In this document: piece after piece, positions 45,240 through 53,789 of the stretch | Layout of the letters: each line of letters starts with the position of its first letter | Position numbering within the stretch: the stretch's first letter is position 1 | Assembly: GCF_003417465.1 (NCBI RefSeq) | Contig: NZ_QVMV01000028.1 | Span: 186,001-250,000, forward strand | From: Wenzhouxiangella sp. 15190 | Lineage (GTDB): Bacteria; Pseudomonadota; Gammaproteobacteria; Xanthomonadales; Wenzhouxiangellaceae | Direction of reading: 5' to 3' | DNA length: 64,000 nucleotides | Notes under the pieces: generated by a model | The model's database searches: none | Seen by the model: the letters and a program-made list of their open reading frames with translations, nothing else | What the model was told of the DNA's origin: nothing | Translations under genes and position numbers: made by a program

Positions 45240-46937
45240 CTAATCCTTGCCGCTCCGCCAGATCGACACCAGCAACCAGACACCGCCGAGCGCAGCCCCG
45301 ACGAATCCCAGCAAGCCCAGAAGTGGCAGCCCGAAGGCCTGCTGGCCCGCCTGCACGTTCATCACGATGGCCGAACCGATGATCAGTGCCGCCGTCACGA
45401 TGCCCAGCGTCAGGCGGCTGGCCGCCTGATCAAGCTGGTTGCTGACCTCCTTGAGCGAACGGATGTCAACGTGCACCTCGATGCGGCCCTTGCTTGCATT
45501 GCGCAACAAGCGACTGAGATCGGCCGGCAGGTCCCCGAGCAGGCGCAGCGTCTGCATCGCGCTCTTGCGCATGCGCCGCGCCAGGTTGGCGGGCGAGTAG
45601 TGGCGCTGCAGCACTTCCTCGATGATGGGAGCGGCTTCACCGGCCATGTCGAACTCCGGCTCCAGGCGCCGGCCCATGCCTTCGAGTGTGAGAAAGGCCT
45701 TGAACATAAGCACCAGGTCAGGCGGCAGGATCAAATGGTGCTGGCGCAGCACCCCCGTGATATCACCGATCATCGCCGACAGGTCCAGCTGCTGTAGTGG
45801 AACGCCGTGGTAGTGCTCGATGAATTCCTCCACGTCCTCGCCGAGCCTCGCCTCGGAGACCTTGTCATCCTCGCTCCACGCCAGCAGGATGCCAGCCGCA
45901 CCTTCCGCATCGCGTGAAACCAGGCCGTGCAGCAGTTCGGCGACCTCGTGGCGGCGTTGCTCCGAAAGGCGCCCGACCATGCCGAAATCGAGCAGGCCGA
46001 TATGGTTGTCCGGCAGGTACAGGATATTGCCGGGATGCGGATCGGCATGGAAGAACCCTTCTTCGAGGATCATCAGCAGAATCGCCCGCGTGCCGCGCAC
46101 GGCGATCTCGTGACGGTCGAGACCAGCCTCGTCGACCGCTTCGAGATCCCGGCCGGGTATGCCTTCCAGGCAGTCCTGTACATTCAGCCGCTCGCCGCTC
46201 CATTCCCAGAAAACATTGGGAACGACGATGCCGGAATCCGGCTCGAGCGTGTCCGCGATGCGCTCGGCGTTGCGGCACTCGGCCACGAAATCCAGTTCCA
46301 GGCGCAGGGAACGTGCGAACTGCCGCAGCAACAGACGCGGACGGTAATGCCTCAGTTCGTTCGTCTCCGACTCGAGAATCTCCGCCAGCCGCCTGAGCAG
46401 TCGCAGATCCGCCTCGATCACCGACTTGATGCCGGGCCGCCGAACTTTCAGGACAACGGGCGTGCCGTCCTCGAGCCAGGCACGATGCACCTGGGCGAGC
46501 GAAGCCGCCGCCAACGGCTCACGCTCGATATTCTTGAAGACTTCCTCGGGTGGCGCGCCGAGATCCTCGATGAGCTGGGCCTCGATCTTCTCCCATTCGA
46601 CTGCCGGTGCATGATCCTGGAGCTTGCCGAATTCGTTCAGCCATTCCGGTGCGAACAGGTCGACTCGAGTGGCCAGCACCTGGCCGAGCTTGACGAAAGT
46701 GGGCCCGAGTTCCTCCAGCACGCGACGGACCCGCTCGGGCGGGCTCAGGCGCGCCAGCTCCTCGCCTTCCTTCCAATGCAGCACCTTGCCGGCACGTCTC
46801 AGCGCGCCGGCCATGCCGACGCGCTGCACGATGTCGCCGAAACCGTAGCGAATCAGGACGGATGCAATATCCTGCATCCGTCCGATGTCACGTGCTGCGC
46901 TCAATGCCTGCCAGAGCATGTTGTCCACTCGATTCAA
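45240..46937 (-). CDS. UbiB/ABC1-family atypical kinase
   Basis: The protein of up to 565 residues has the family marks: LGPTFVKLGQVLATRVDLF with the KxGQ motif, EPLAAASLAQVHRAWLEDG with the alanine-rich loop replacing the P-loop glycines, FFHADPHPGNILYLPDNHIG and LLDFGMVGRLS, and two C-terminal membrane helices. UbiB-type proteins act as ATPases that help ubiquinone synthesis or lipid handling. It is not next to ubiE/ubiJ, so it may be an additional ABC1 protein. The start is uncertain: TTG 46937, GTG 46928 or ATG 46919. Confidence 0.88.
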   Translation of the reverse strand: MNRVDNMLWQALSAARDIGRMQDIASVLIRYGFGDIVQRVGMAGALRRAGKVLHWKEGEELARLSPPERVRRVLEELGPTFVKLGQVLATRVDLFAPEWLNEFGKLQDHAPAVEWEKIEAQLIEDLGAPPEEVFKNIEREPLAAASLAQVHRAWLEDGTPVVLKVRRPGIKSVIEADLRLLRRLAEILESETNELRHYRPRLLLRQFARSLRLELDFVAECRNAERIADTLEPDSGIVVPNVFWEWSGERLNVQDCLEGIPGRDLEAVDEAGLDRHEIAVRGTRAILLMILEEGFFHADPHPGNILYLPDNHIGLLDFGMVGRLSEQRRHEVAELLHGLVSRDAEGAAGILLAWSEDDKVSEARLGEDVEEFIEHYHGVPLQQLDLSAMIGDITGVLRQHHLILPPDLVLMFKAFLTLEGMGRRLEPEFDMAGEAAPIIEEVLQRHYSPANLARRMRKSAMQTLRLLGDLPADLSRLLRNASKGRIEVHVDIRSLKEVSNQLDQAASRLTLGIVTAALIIGSAIVMNVQAGQQAFGLPLLGLLGFVGAALGGVWLLVSIWRSGKD

Positions 46938-47014
46938 GTAGGCACTCAGAATAGCGCATCAAAACGATACTCGTCTTGCTGACTCGGATTCCCTGTCCGA
47001 GTAGAATCAGACGC

Positions 47015-47647
47015 ATGAATTTGCTCGCCCGACTTGTGCTGATCGCCGTTTCGGCATATGTCCTCTCCGGATGTGCGACGACGCCACCCCAGAAGCAGAA
47101 CAACCTGTGCGAGATCTTCGAGCAGGAACCGGGCTGGTACGATCATGCCTACAAAAGCGAGCGCCGCTGGGGGGTGCCGATCGCCGTGCAGATGGCCATT
47201 GTCCAGCGCGAGTCGTCATTCAGGGCGCGGGTAAAACCGGCACGCACGAAACTACTGGGCTTCATTCCCTGGCGACGACCCTCCTCGGCATCCGGCTATG
47301 CCCAGGCCCAGGATCCGGCCTGGCAGGAATATCTCGAAATGACGGGCCGCTCGTCCTGGTTCACCAGTCGTGCCGACATGGCCGATGCGCTTGATTTCAT
47401 CGGGTGGTACAACTACACCAGCCACCGGCAGCTCGGCATCCGCCGAAACGACGCGTACAAGCTCTATCTCGCCTATCACGAGGGCCGAACCGGCTACGAA
47501 CGCGGCAGCTGGCGCGACAAGCCCAAGGTTCGGAAAACCGCCCGCGAAGTCGCCGAACGCTCCGAGCGTTATGCCCGGCAACTGCCCGCGTGCGAAGAGA
47601 AGTTCCGCTGTTCGGCCTGGTGGAAGGTCTGGCCCTTCTGCCGCTGA
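47015..47647 (+). CDS. SLT-domain lipoprotein (lytic transglycosylase-like)
   Basis: The 210-residue protein has a signal peptide with lipobox VLSGC (Cys20). The lysozyme-like domain has AVQMAIVQRESSFRARVKPA, with the Glu in RESSF as the likely catalytic acid, ASGYAQAQD and LAYHEGRTGYERGSW. This combination is found in a conserved gammaproteobacterial lipoprotein family related to MltE/Slt. It should act on peptidoglycan from the outer-membrane side. Confidence 0.83.
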   Translation: MNLLARLVLIAVSAYVLSGCATTPPQKQNNLCEIFEQEPGWYDHAYKSERRWGVPIAVQMAIVQRESSFRARVKPARTKLLGFIPWRRPSSASGYAQAQDPAWQEYLEMTGRSSWFTSRADMADALDFIGWYNYTSHRQLGIRRNDAYKLYLAYHEGRTGYERGSWRDKPKVRKTAREVAERSERYARQLPACEEKFRCSAWWKVWPFCR

Positions 47648-47683
47648 GCGTCCAGGTGCACGCAGACGGCGGAATGACCACTT

Positions 47684-48721
47684 TTAATCGCTGATACAAG
47701 CGGATACGAGCGATTCAAAAGCCTGCCCACCCCGCACTGGATCAGCGACCGCCAACCCGAGGCGGTTGCTTTCGGCCGCCAGCAGTCGATACGCCGCGTC
47801 CTCGCTCAGTGCTGACGTATTCATCGCCACACCGGCACAGCGAATGGCCGGATTGGTGTATCGCCCCAGACGCACGGTCAGGTCGATAATCTCCTCGATC
47901 GTCGGGGTCGGAAAGTCGGGATAACCAACCAGATGCTTGCGGCCGGGCTCGTGGCAGATCACGAACACATCGGGCTGACTGCCATGCAGCAACCCCATGG
48001 ATACCGCGGCAAAGGCCGGGTGGACCAGCGTGCCCTGCCCTTCGATCACGTCCCAGTGTTCGTCGGGTGCATCCGGGCTGAGCGTTTCCGCCGCACCGGA
48101 GATGAAATCCGAAACGACCGCGTCCACGGGAATGCCACTGCCGGCAATCATGATGCCGGTCTGCCCCGTCGCACGAAAATCGACCAACATGCCACGACGC
48201 GACATGGCCTGCGCAAGGGAAAGCGCGGTGTATTTTTTTCCAATGGCGCAATCGGTACCGACGGTCAACAATCGCTTGCCACCGCGCCGGGTGCCGGTGC
48301 CGGACGGAATACCCTCCGGCGGCCGGCGCAATTCGATCAACCGTCGGCCGTGATCTTGCGCGGCGGAGTGCAGTTTCGGAACGGATGACAGCTTCGTGTG
48401 CAGGCCATTGACAATATCCAGCCCGGCGTCGAGCGCATCGAACAGGGCCGGATACCAGCTTGCCGGTATGATCCCGCCCGGACTGGCCACACCGATCAGA
48501 AGGGATCTTGCTCCCTGCGAGGCGGCCTGGGCCGGCGTCATCGGCTGCAGACCCGTACTCACCTTTCCGCCAGGCAGTACATACTCCCCGGTACATGAAT
48601 CCGGCGCCCAGTCACGCAGCGCGAATGCCGTCTTGGCAAATCCCGTTTCGGTCACATCGCCCAGAAACAGCAGATAGGGTGTGGGCAGCGCATTCGGGGC
48701 GGCTGGCTTGGTGTCGATCAT
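47684..48721 (-). CDS. dgcN: DUF1611/DgcN-family protein
   Basis: The 345-residue protein shows the family P-loop GTDCAIGKKYTALSLAQAMS (~154-173), then DFRATGQTGIMIAGSGIPVD and HWDVIEGQGTLVHPAFAAVS. DgcN N-acetylates D-amino acids such as D-glutamate in marine bacteria and works with the epimerase DgcA. No dgcA is adjacent here, so the substrate could differ. The ATG at 48721 overlaps the stop of a small upstream frame. Confidence 0.8.
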   Translation of the reverse strand: MIDTKPAAPNALPTPYLLFLGDVTETGFAKTAFALRDWAPDSCTGEYVLPGGKVSTGLQPMTPAQAASQGARSLLIGVASPGGIIPASWYPALFDALDAGLDIVNGLHTKLSSVPKLHSAAQDHGRRLIELRRPPEGIPSGTGTRRGGKRLLTVGTDCAIGKKYTALSLAQAMSRRGMLVDFRATGQTGIMIAGSGIPVDAVVSDFISGAAETLSPDAPDEHWDVIEGQGTLVHPAFAAVSMGLLHGSQPDVFVICHEPGRKHLVGYPDFPTPTIEEIIDLTVRLGRYTNPAIRCAGVAMNTSALSEDAAYRLLAAESNRLGLAVADPVRGGQAFESLVSACISD

Positions 48722-48804
48722 GCCGATCTTCTCCTGACGATACGAAACAGCCCCACGGTCATGAGCGGCAAGGCGAACATTGCGATTACAGATACCCCAT
48801 CCAT
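48718..48804 (-). CDS. Possible 28-residue membrane peptide coupled to dgcN
   Basis: An ATG at 48802-48804 begins MDGVSVIAMFALPLMTVGLF followed by RIVRRRSA, a single hydrophobic helix with a basic end. Its TGA overlaps the dgcN ATG (GCATGA), which is the pattern of translational coupling. It resembles no family I know. It may be a real small protein or an accident of composition. Confidence 0.35.
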   Translation of the reverse strand: MDGVSVIAMFALPLMTVGLFRIVRRRSA

Positions 48805-49094
48805 GAATACAGCAAGATTGTAGCCAACCTAGATTGTCCCCGCGAACATGGCGTTACCCGCTGCCGATCAGCACCGACTGCAGGAAAATACCGGGCAACA
48901 AGAGGCGACCGAAGGGGCCTTTCGTCATGCGCCGATCTGCGGTCCGGATGCAGGCTTGAAGCCCTGAAACCAGGTCGGATCCATGGCGCCAGTCCCGTCA
49001 ACGAATCAATGTCGCCCCACCCCACACGGCACGACCGGACAACGCCGACTCTGATACATTGACCGAGTCTCGGATTGTTCTCGTGAGGGGATTC
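48805..49094. other. Spacer without recognised gene
   Basis: Between the small minus frame and the ferric-reductase-like gene I see no coding signal, repeat or clear operator. The two divergent promoters must lie here. No FNR-type box was found. Confidence 0.5.
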
Positions 49095-50405
49095 ATGTCA
49101 GCTGGAACCGCGCACCGCCTCGTCTGGCTGGTCGCCCTGCTACCGTCGCTTTTGTTCCTGGCGACGCTTGCCCCCGGGGATCTCTCATCGATGGGGTCGG
49201 CCCTCAATACCATCGGCCGACTGGCGGGCGTGGCGGGCCTGGCGATGCTGTTGATGGCGGCGATACTGAGCGCGCGCATCCCGGGTGTCGATCGGCCATT
49301 CGGCGGACTCACGCGCCTTTGGCGCACTCATCACTTCCTCGGGGCAGGGTCGCTCATTCTGCTGCTGGCTCATCCCCTCCTGCTGGCTTTCTCGGCGGGC
49401 ACTACCAGCCTGTACGCCGCCAGAACAATGCTCTTCCCGCCCCTGTCCGACCTGGCCAGCTGGAGCGGCTGGGCAGCACTGATTCTGATGATGCTCTTTC
49501 TTGCCCCTAGCTTCTCGTTCTTCGGCCACCCCCGTTTCGAACGCTGGAAGAAGCTTCATCGCCTGGCCGGGCCGGCCGTGGCGCTGGCACTGATCCACGG
49601 CTTCTGGCTCTCGCGCGGCCTTCCCCAATGGCTCAACATCACGGTCTGGTCGGTATTCGCGATGGTGGCCCTCGGCGCCGTGACGTGGCGCTTCGTGTTT
49701 TCGCGCCGAATCGGGCGACGGGGCTGCCGGGTCAGCAAAGTCGAGCGGGTGGCCAATAACGTCGTCGAACTGACACTGAGCCCCGAACACGGCAAGTTCG
49801 CACACGAGGCGGGCAATTTCGTCTACCTAGCCCCATACGACCCCGGTCTCGAAGCCGGGTATGGCGAGGAGCATCCCTATACGCTTTCCTCGTCGCCCCT
49901 GGAGCCCGCATTGCGCATCGCGATCAAGGACCTGGGAGACGCCAGCCGGGCGATCCAGTCGATCCGGGAAGGTGCGCATGCAACGATCGAGGGTCCGTAC
50001 GGCCGCTTTTTTCCCAATCCGCGCGCCGTGACGGATCCGGAATTGTGGGTCGCTGGCGGCATCGGGATCACCCCGTTCCTGGCCCGCATGCGTCTTCTGA
50101 AGCAACTTGGGAAGCCTGCCGATGCATGCCTGATTTTCTGTGTCCAGGACGAGGCGCGTGAATTGTACGGGCAGGAGTTGCGCTCCCTGGCATCCAGCCT
50201 GTCGGGATTCAGGCTGAATTTCCATCACTTCTACCGCGAGGGCCCCATCACGCGCGAATACATCGAAAAAGTCTGTCCGGACATGGCACAGCGGTTGCTG
50301 CATGTGTGCGGTCCGCGACCGCTCAAGGACCTCGTCGTCCAGCATGCCCGAGCGGCCGGGATACCGGTCTCGAGTATTCACTCCGAAGAGTTCGAACTGC
50401 TATGA
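49095..50405 (+). CDS. Ferric-reductase-like membrane flavo-oxidoreductase
   Basis: The 436-residue protein has about six helices with paired heme-ligand histidines (RTHHFLGAGSLILLLAHPLL; KKLHRLAGPAVALALIHGFW) and a FNR/NOX-type C-terminus with an FAD segment GEEHPYTLSSSP, EGPYGRFFPN, the NAD(P) site VAGGIGITPFLARM and the final CGPRPLKDLV. This is the ferric reductase/NOX architecture, moving electrons from NAD(P)H across the membrane to heme b. The acceptor is unknown. The ATG at 49095 has GAGGGG upstream. It overlaps the cytochrome b5 gene by four bases. Confidence 0.85.
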   Translation: MSAGTAHRLVWLVALLPSLLFLATLAPGDLSSMGSALNTIGRLAGVAGLAMLLMAAILSARIPGVDRPFGGLTRLWRTHHFLGAGSLILLLAHPLLLAFSAGTTSLYAARTMLFPPLSDLASWSGWAALILMMLFLAPSFSFFGHPRFERWKKLHRLAGPAVALALIHGFWLSRGLPQWLNITVWSVFAMVALGAVTWRFVFSRRIGRRGCRVSKVERVANNVVELTLSPEHGKFAHEAGNFVYLAPYDPGLEAGYGEEHPYTLSSSPLEPALRIAIKDLGDASRAIQSIREGAHATIEGPYGRFFPNPRAVTDPELWVAGGIGITPFLARMRLLKQLGKPADACLIFCVQDEARELYGQELRSLASSLSGFRLNFHHFYREGPITREYIEKVCPDMAQRLLHVCGPRPLKDLVVQHARAAGIPVSSIHSEEFELL

Positions 50406-50779
50406 GCCTGAAAAAACCGGTCTATACCGCCTTCGTGGCATTCTGGGCATGCGTGTTCACGATCGTGCTGCTCGATTCACTGTCCGGTACCGATTCCGGA
50501 CACCCGCCCCCGCAGGCACACTCCCCAGACACCTACACCCTCGCTGAAGTGGCGCGCCACGACACACTCGATGATTGCTGGATGGCGATCGAGGGCAAGG
50601 TCTATGACTTCACCGATTACATCGAGCGCCATCCGACCGAACCTTCAGTCCTCGAACCCTGGTGCGGCAGCGAAGCCACCGAGGGCATGAAGACCAAGGG
50701 TTATGGCAGAAATCACTCTCAGCGTGCCTGGCGCGCCATGGAGGACTATCTGATCGGGGAGCTTTCCGAAGAAGAATGA
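50402..50779 (+). CDS. Membrane-anchored cytochrome b5-like protein
   Basis: The 125-residue protein has an N-terminal helix (~8-26) and a heme-binding b5 fold: TYTLAEVARHDTLDDCWMAI, EGKVYDFTDYIERHPTE with ligand His77, and GRNHSQRAWRAMEDYLIGEL with likely second ligand His105. It is translationally coupled to the ferric-reductase-like gene, so it is probably its electron acceptor on the outer face of the membrane. Cys59 and Cys88 could form a disulfide. Confidence 0.87.
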   Translation: MSLKKPVYTAFVAFWACVFTIVLLDSLSGTDSGHPPPQAHSPDTYTLAEVARHDTLDDCWMAIEGKVYDFTDYIERHPTEPSVLEPWCGSEATEGMKTKGYGRNHSQRAWRAMEDYLIGELSEEE

Positions 50780-50786
50780 AATGCAA

Positions 50787-50818
50787 ACCGCCCGGCCGCA
50801 AAAGAGCGACCGGGCGGT
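50787..50818. terminator. Hairpin between convergent transcripts
   Basis: ACCGCCCGG (50787-50795) pairs with CCGGGCGGT (50810-50818) across a 14-base loop containing AAAAGAG. It lies eight bases after the b5 stop and is followed by TCTGTTC. It may end transcription from both sides. Confidence 0.6.
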
Positions 50819-50906
50819 CTGTTCACCATTGGGCCCGTGGCGTAATGCGGGCTTGGATGACGGTCGACGGCGGACTGGCCGCCGATTCCAGGGAGTCCTT
50901 ACGGCC

Positions 50907-51539
50907 TCAATCGAAGCGCTTGGGACCCTCGCTGGCATAGTATTCCGCCAGCGCCTTCATATCCTCGTCACTGAGATCCGCCATTTCGGGCGCCATCTTT
51001 TCCGGCTGCCAGCGCTCTTCATCACGGTAGTACTTGAACTGATGCATCAGGTAGTGCTTCCACTGGCCGGCCAGAATTCCGGCATCGTCAAGTGCCAGAG
51101 CCCCGGCATCGGTATGGCAACGATCACATTTGGCCTCGTGAATGGAAGCGCCCTGGCTCACCAGTTCCTCGTCGACTTCCTGTTCGGCCGGAGAGAAAGG
51201 CTGGGACGCATAGTGGCCGGCGGCCTCGATCTGCTCATCCTCCGACATTGCGTCGGCCAGCGCACAGTGGTTTTCGGCGCCATCCTCGGCCTCTTCCTCG
51301 AAGTAGGAATCAGCACACGGCCTGGCTTCGGCCGCAAAAATCGCAAGCTGGTTCTCCAGAAAATAATCCGAGGCCCCGGCAATGATCGGAACCGTGCTGT
51401 CATCGCTGATGCCATCCTTGCCATGACAGGAAGTACAGGATTCCACTGAATCCGGCGCTTCGGCCATGGTTACGCCTGCTCCGGCGAGGAAAACCGTAGC
51501 GAGGGCGAACTTCACTGAATGACTGAACATGCTTCTCAT
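50907..51539 (-). CDS. Diheme cytochrome c, c4 type
   Basis: The 210-residue protein has a signal peptide ending at TMAEA and two heme sites, CTSCH (35-39) and CDRCH (138-142). Candidate axial methionines lie in DAMSED and PEKMAPEMADLS. The size and two-domain layout match cytochrome c4. Two further cysteines (RPCADS, NHCALA) could form a disulfide. GGAGGAGG sets the start at 51539. It is the last gene of the conduit operon and could be a soluble periplasmic electron carrier for it. Confidence 0.87.
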   Translation of the reverse strand: MRSMFSHSVKFALATVFLAGAGVTMAEAPDSVESCTSCHGKDGISDDSTVPIIAGASDYFLENQLAIFAAEARPCADSYFEEEAEDGAENHCALADAMSEDEQIEAAGHYASQPFSPAEQEVDEELVSQGASIHEAKCDRCHTDAGALALDDAGILAGQWKHYLMHQFKYYRDEERWQPEKMAPEMADLSDEDMKALAEYYASEGPKRFD

Positions 51540-51603
51540 GAGACCTCCTCCAAATTTTGGGTCACACGCCATATCGGAGTGTGTAAGACTTATTTTACCA
51601 CTG

Positions 51604-51619
51604 AAAGCCGTGGGGCTTT
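51604..51619 (-). terminator. Small hairpin after the MtrB-like gene
   Basis: AAAGCC and GGCTTT (51604-51609 and 51614-51619) pair around a four-base loop two bases beyond the MtrB-like stop. No T-run follows on the minus strand, so transcription may continue into the diheme gene. Confidence 0.35.
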
Positions 51620-51621
51620 AC

Positions 51622-53769
51622 TCAATCAGCCGAAAACCGGTAGCGCAGCATCACGTTGAAAACATGCACTGTGCCGTCCAGCGGTCGCTGCCCCAGACTC
51701 AACAGGGTCGGCACCGTATCCGGCGCAACGTCATCGCGGAAGAAATCGTCTTCAGTGAGTTTGCCGACAAGATAGCCGAAACGCAGGTTAAGGCGTTCTC
51801 CGAGCTCACGCTCTGCAGAAGCTTCCAGTGTCATGCGGCTGGTTTCCAGCGTCGGAAACGGGGGTGCCGAACCGCGCTTTTGGACCTCGATATCTCCATC
51901 GGCCGATGCGTAGGTGAAATCCAGCCTGCCTTCCACCCACTTGCCCGGGAGATCGCCGAAATTCAAGCCAATGCCGGCCGTGCGGAAGTCGTCACTCTGC
52001 CGGGCTTCCCAGGGGGCGTCTTCGATGTTGTCGGCCCCGAGAATAGTCGCGTCCAGCGACTCGAAGGCCACGAACGCATGCGCGGTGATGTCACTGGAAA
52101 AGGTGGCTGAAACGTCCAGGCCATAGCTTCTGGCCCGTCCGTCACTGAGACCGATTTCGGTATCGGAAAATTCCTCGTCGGCAAACTCGGCGAACAGGCT
52201 GGCAGCCACGTTCTCGCGCAGGGCATAGTCAGCGACGAAGCGCAGTGCATCCCGGTCCTTTTCCGCGAAATGGAAGCGTCGCAGGCTGGGATTGACCTGC
52301 GGGCCGAGACGAGCCGGATCGAGATCGTTGTTGCGCTCCTCACGACTGGCTTTCACATTCACGTTCAGGCGGGACACGGGCGTCGCCCGTATCTTGAAGG
52401 AATAGAGATTGGTATCCGTGTTCTCGACCTCCTGCAGACTACGCTCCATTCCCTTGTGTGTCGCCGAGGCTGTTACCTTCAAGTCCGAGGCCACGCGATA
52501 GTCGAGCGTTGCATTCATGCTGGTCCGTTCGTAACTGTACGGCTCGTAGGCACGTTCGTCCATCACGAACGTGTCCGAAACGACCTGGACGAATGAATCG
52601 ACAGGGGTCTTGTTGTCGCGCTCATCGTAGCGGAACTGCAGCTTGGCCCGGAGCCGGTCGGTCAGGTTGCTCGTGGCCCGCAAGTTCGCTATCTGCGTAT
52701 CCACACGCCCGTCGAGATCGCTTCGGGGCAAACTCGGGTTTGCCAGGCTCGTATTGAGTGTCGGCGCCAGGAACTGCTCGTCCTGCTCGCTTCGGCCGAC
52801 AGCCACGTGCCCGGAAAGCATCAACCACTTCGAATAACGCCAGGACCCGGAAAGCATGAACTGGTGAAACTGGTTCTCGGGTGGCTGCGCCAGTTCGCCC
52901 AGATCGGCCCCATTGATTCCGGCAAAGGGATTCTGCCAACGCACCGACCGGTTGTCATTGTCGAAACGCGAGAGGTGATAGGCCGCTTCCAGCTGCCAGC
53001 GGTCCCTGACATAGCCGACCGCCGCCTCAACCCGGGTGGTTTCGTAATCGACGGGTGATGCCAGTTCGGCGGCCCGAAAGATAAAGCTCCCACCCCGAAT
53101 CAGGTTGCCTTCCTTGCGGGTCTGCTGCACATCCACGCGATACCGCCACGGGCTCTTGCGGTTCACTTCCAAAGCCAGCCCGAGCGTTTTCCGCTTGTGC
53201 CGGATATCGACGCCGTGCAGGCTGCCGGCGAGTGCCGTCATTTCATCCGTCGTGCCGCCGCGGACCCAGTCGGCGGGCAACGTCTGATTCGCCGTGCCTG
53301 CCCCCTCGAATATCGTCCGGGTATCACTCGTATCGAGATAGGGCGTTTCGTCGTAATCGAGACTCACACTGTAGCTGCCCTGCCGTCCGCCCTCGACCGA
53401 CAGCGTGCGGCTATCGAGGCCGAGCCGTTCTCCATATAAATCCAGGTAGCGAGCATCCTCCGTGCGATAGCGTAAATCGACGCCGGCCGCTCCATAGACA
53501 CCCTCCTGTTCCAGGCCACGATAGTTGCCGAAATCGAACAGGTCATCGGAGACATAGCCGGCTCCCAGCAGCACGGAACCGCTCAGGCCATAAACGAACG
53601 GACAATCCTCACAAATCCACTCACTGGTATCGGGTCCAGTCGACTCCGACTCCTCTTCTTCCTGCGACGTAGCCCGGTCCTGGCCCGAAACCGACATACC
53701 CATCAGAAGGAAACCGATGAAGGCGACGGCCCTGACTTGAAACCTCCGATGGCGTTGACTGGCTGTCAT
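51622..53769 (-). CDS. MtrB/PioB-family outer-membrane beta-barrel
   Basis: The 715-residue protein has a signal peptide ending near VSGQD and the CEDC pair at residues 53-56, the C-x-x-C motif seen near the N-terminus of MtrB. The rest alternates strands with many aromatic ends, for example SYSVSLDYDETPYLDTSDTR and RLNLRFGYLVGKL, and ends VMLRYRFSAD. MtrB-type barrels sheath an MtrA-type decaheme cytochrome so that electrons cross the outer membrane. It lies 20 bases after the decaheme gene and GGAGAG precedes its start. Confidence 0.88.
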   Translation of the reverse strand: MTASQRHRRFQVRAVAFIGFLLMGMSVSGQDRATSQEEEESESTGPDTSEWICEDCPFVYGLSGSVLLGAGYVSDDLFDFGNYRGLEQEGVYGAAGVDLRYRTEDARYLDLYGERLGLDSRTLSVEGGRQGSYSVSLDYDETPYLDTSDTRTIFEGAGTANQTLPADWVRGGTTDEMTALAGSLHGVDIRHKRKTLGLALEVNRKSPWRYRVDVQQTRKEGNLIRGGSFIFRAAELASPVDYETTRVEAAVGYVRDRWQLEAAYHLSRFDNDNRSVRWQNPFAGINGADLGELAQPPENQFHQFMLSGSWRYSKWLMLSGHVAVGRSEQDEQFLAPTLNTSLANPSLPRSDLDGRVDTQIANLRATSNLTDRLRAKLQFRYDERDNKTPVDSFVQVVSDTFVMDERAYEPYSYERTSMNATLDYRVASDLKVTASATHKGMERSLQEVENTDTNLYSFKIRATPVSRLNVNVKASREERNNDLDPARLGPQVNPSLRRFHFAEKDRDALRFVADYALRENVAASLFAEFADEEFSDTEIGLSDGRARSYGLDVSATFSSDITAHAFVAFESLDATILGADNIEDAPWEARQSDDFRTAGIGLNFGDLPGKWVEGRLDFTYASADGDIEVQKRGSAPPFPTLETSRMTLEASAERELGERLNLRFGYLVGKLTEDDFFRDDVAPDTVPTLLSLGQRPLDGTVHVFNVMLRYRFSAD

Positions 53770-53789
53770 GACTGCTCTCCACGCTCCGG

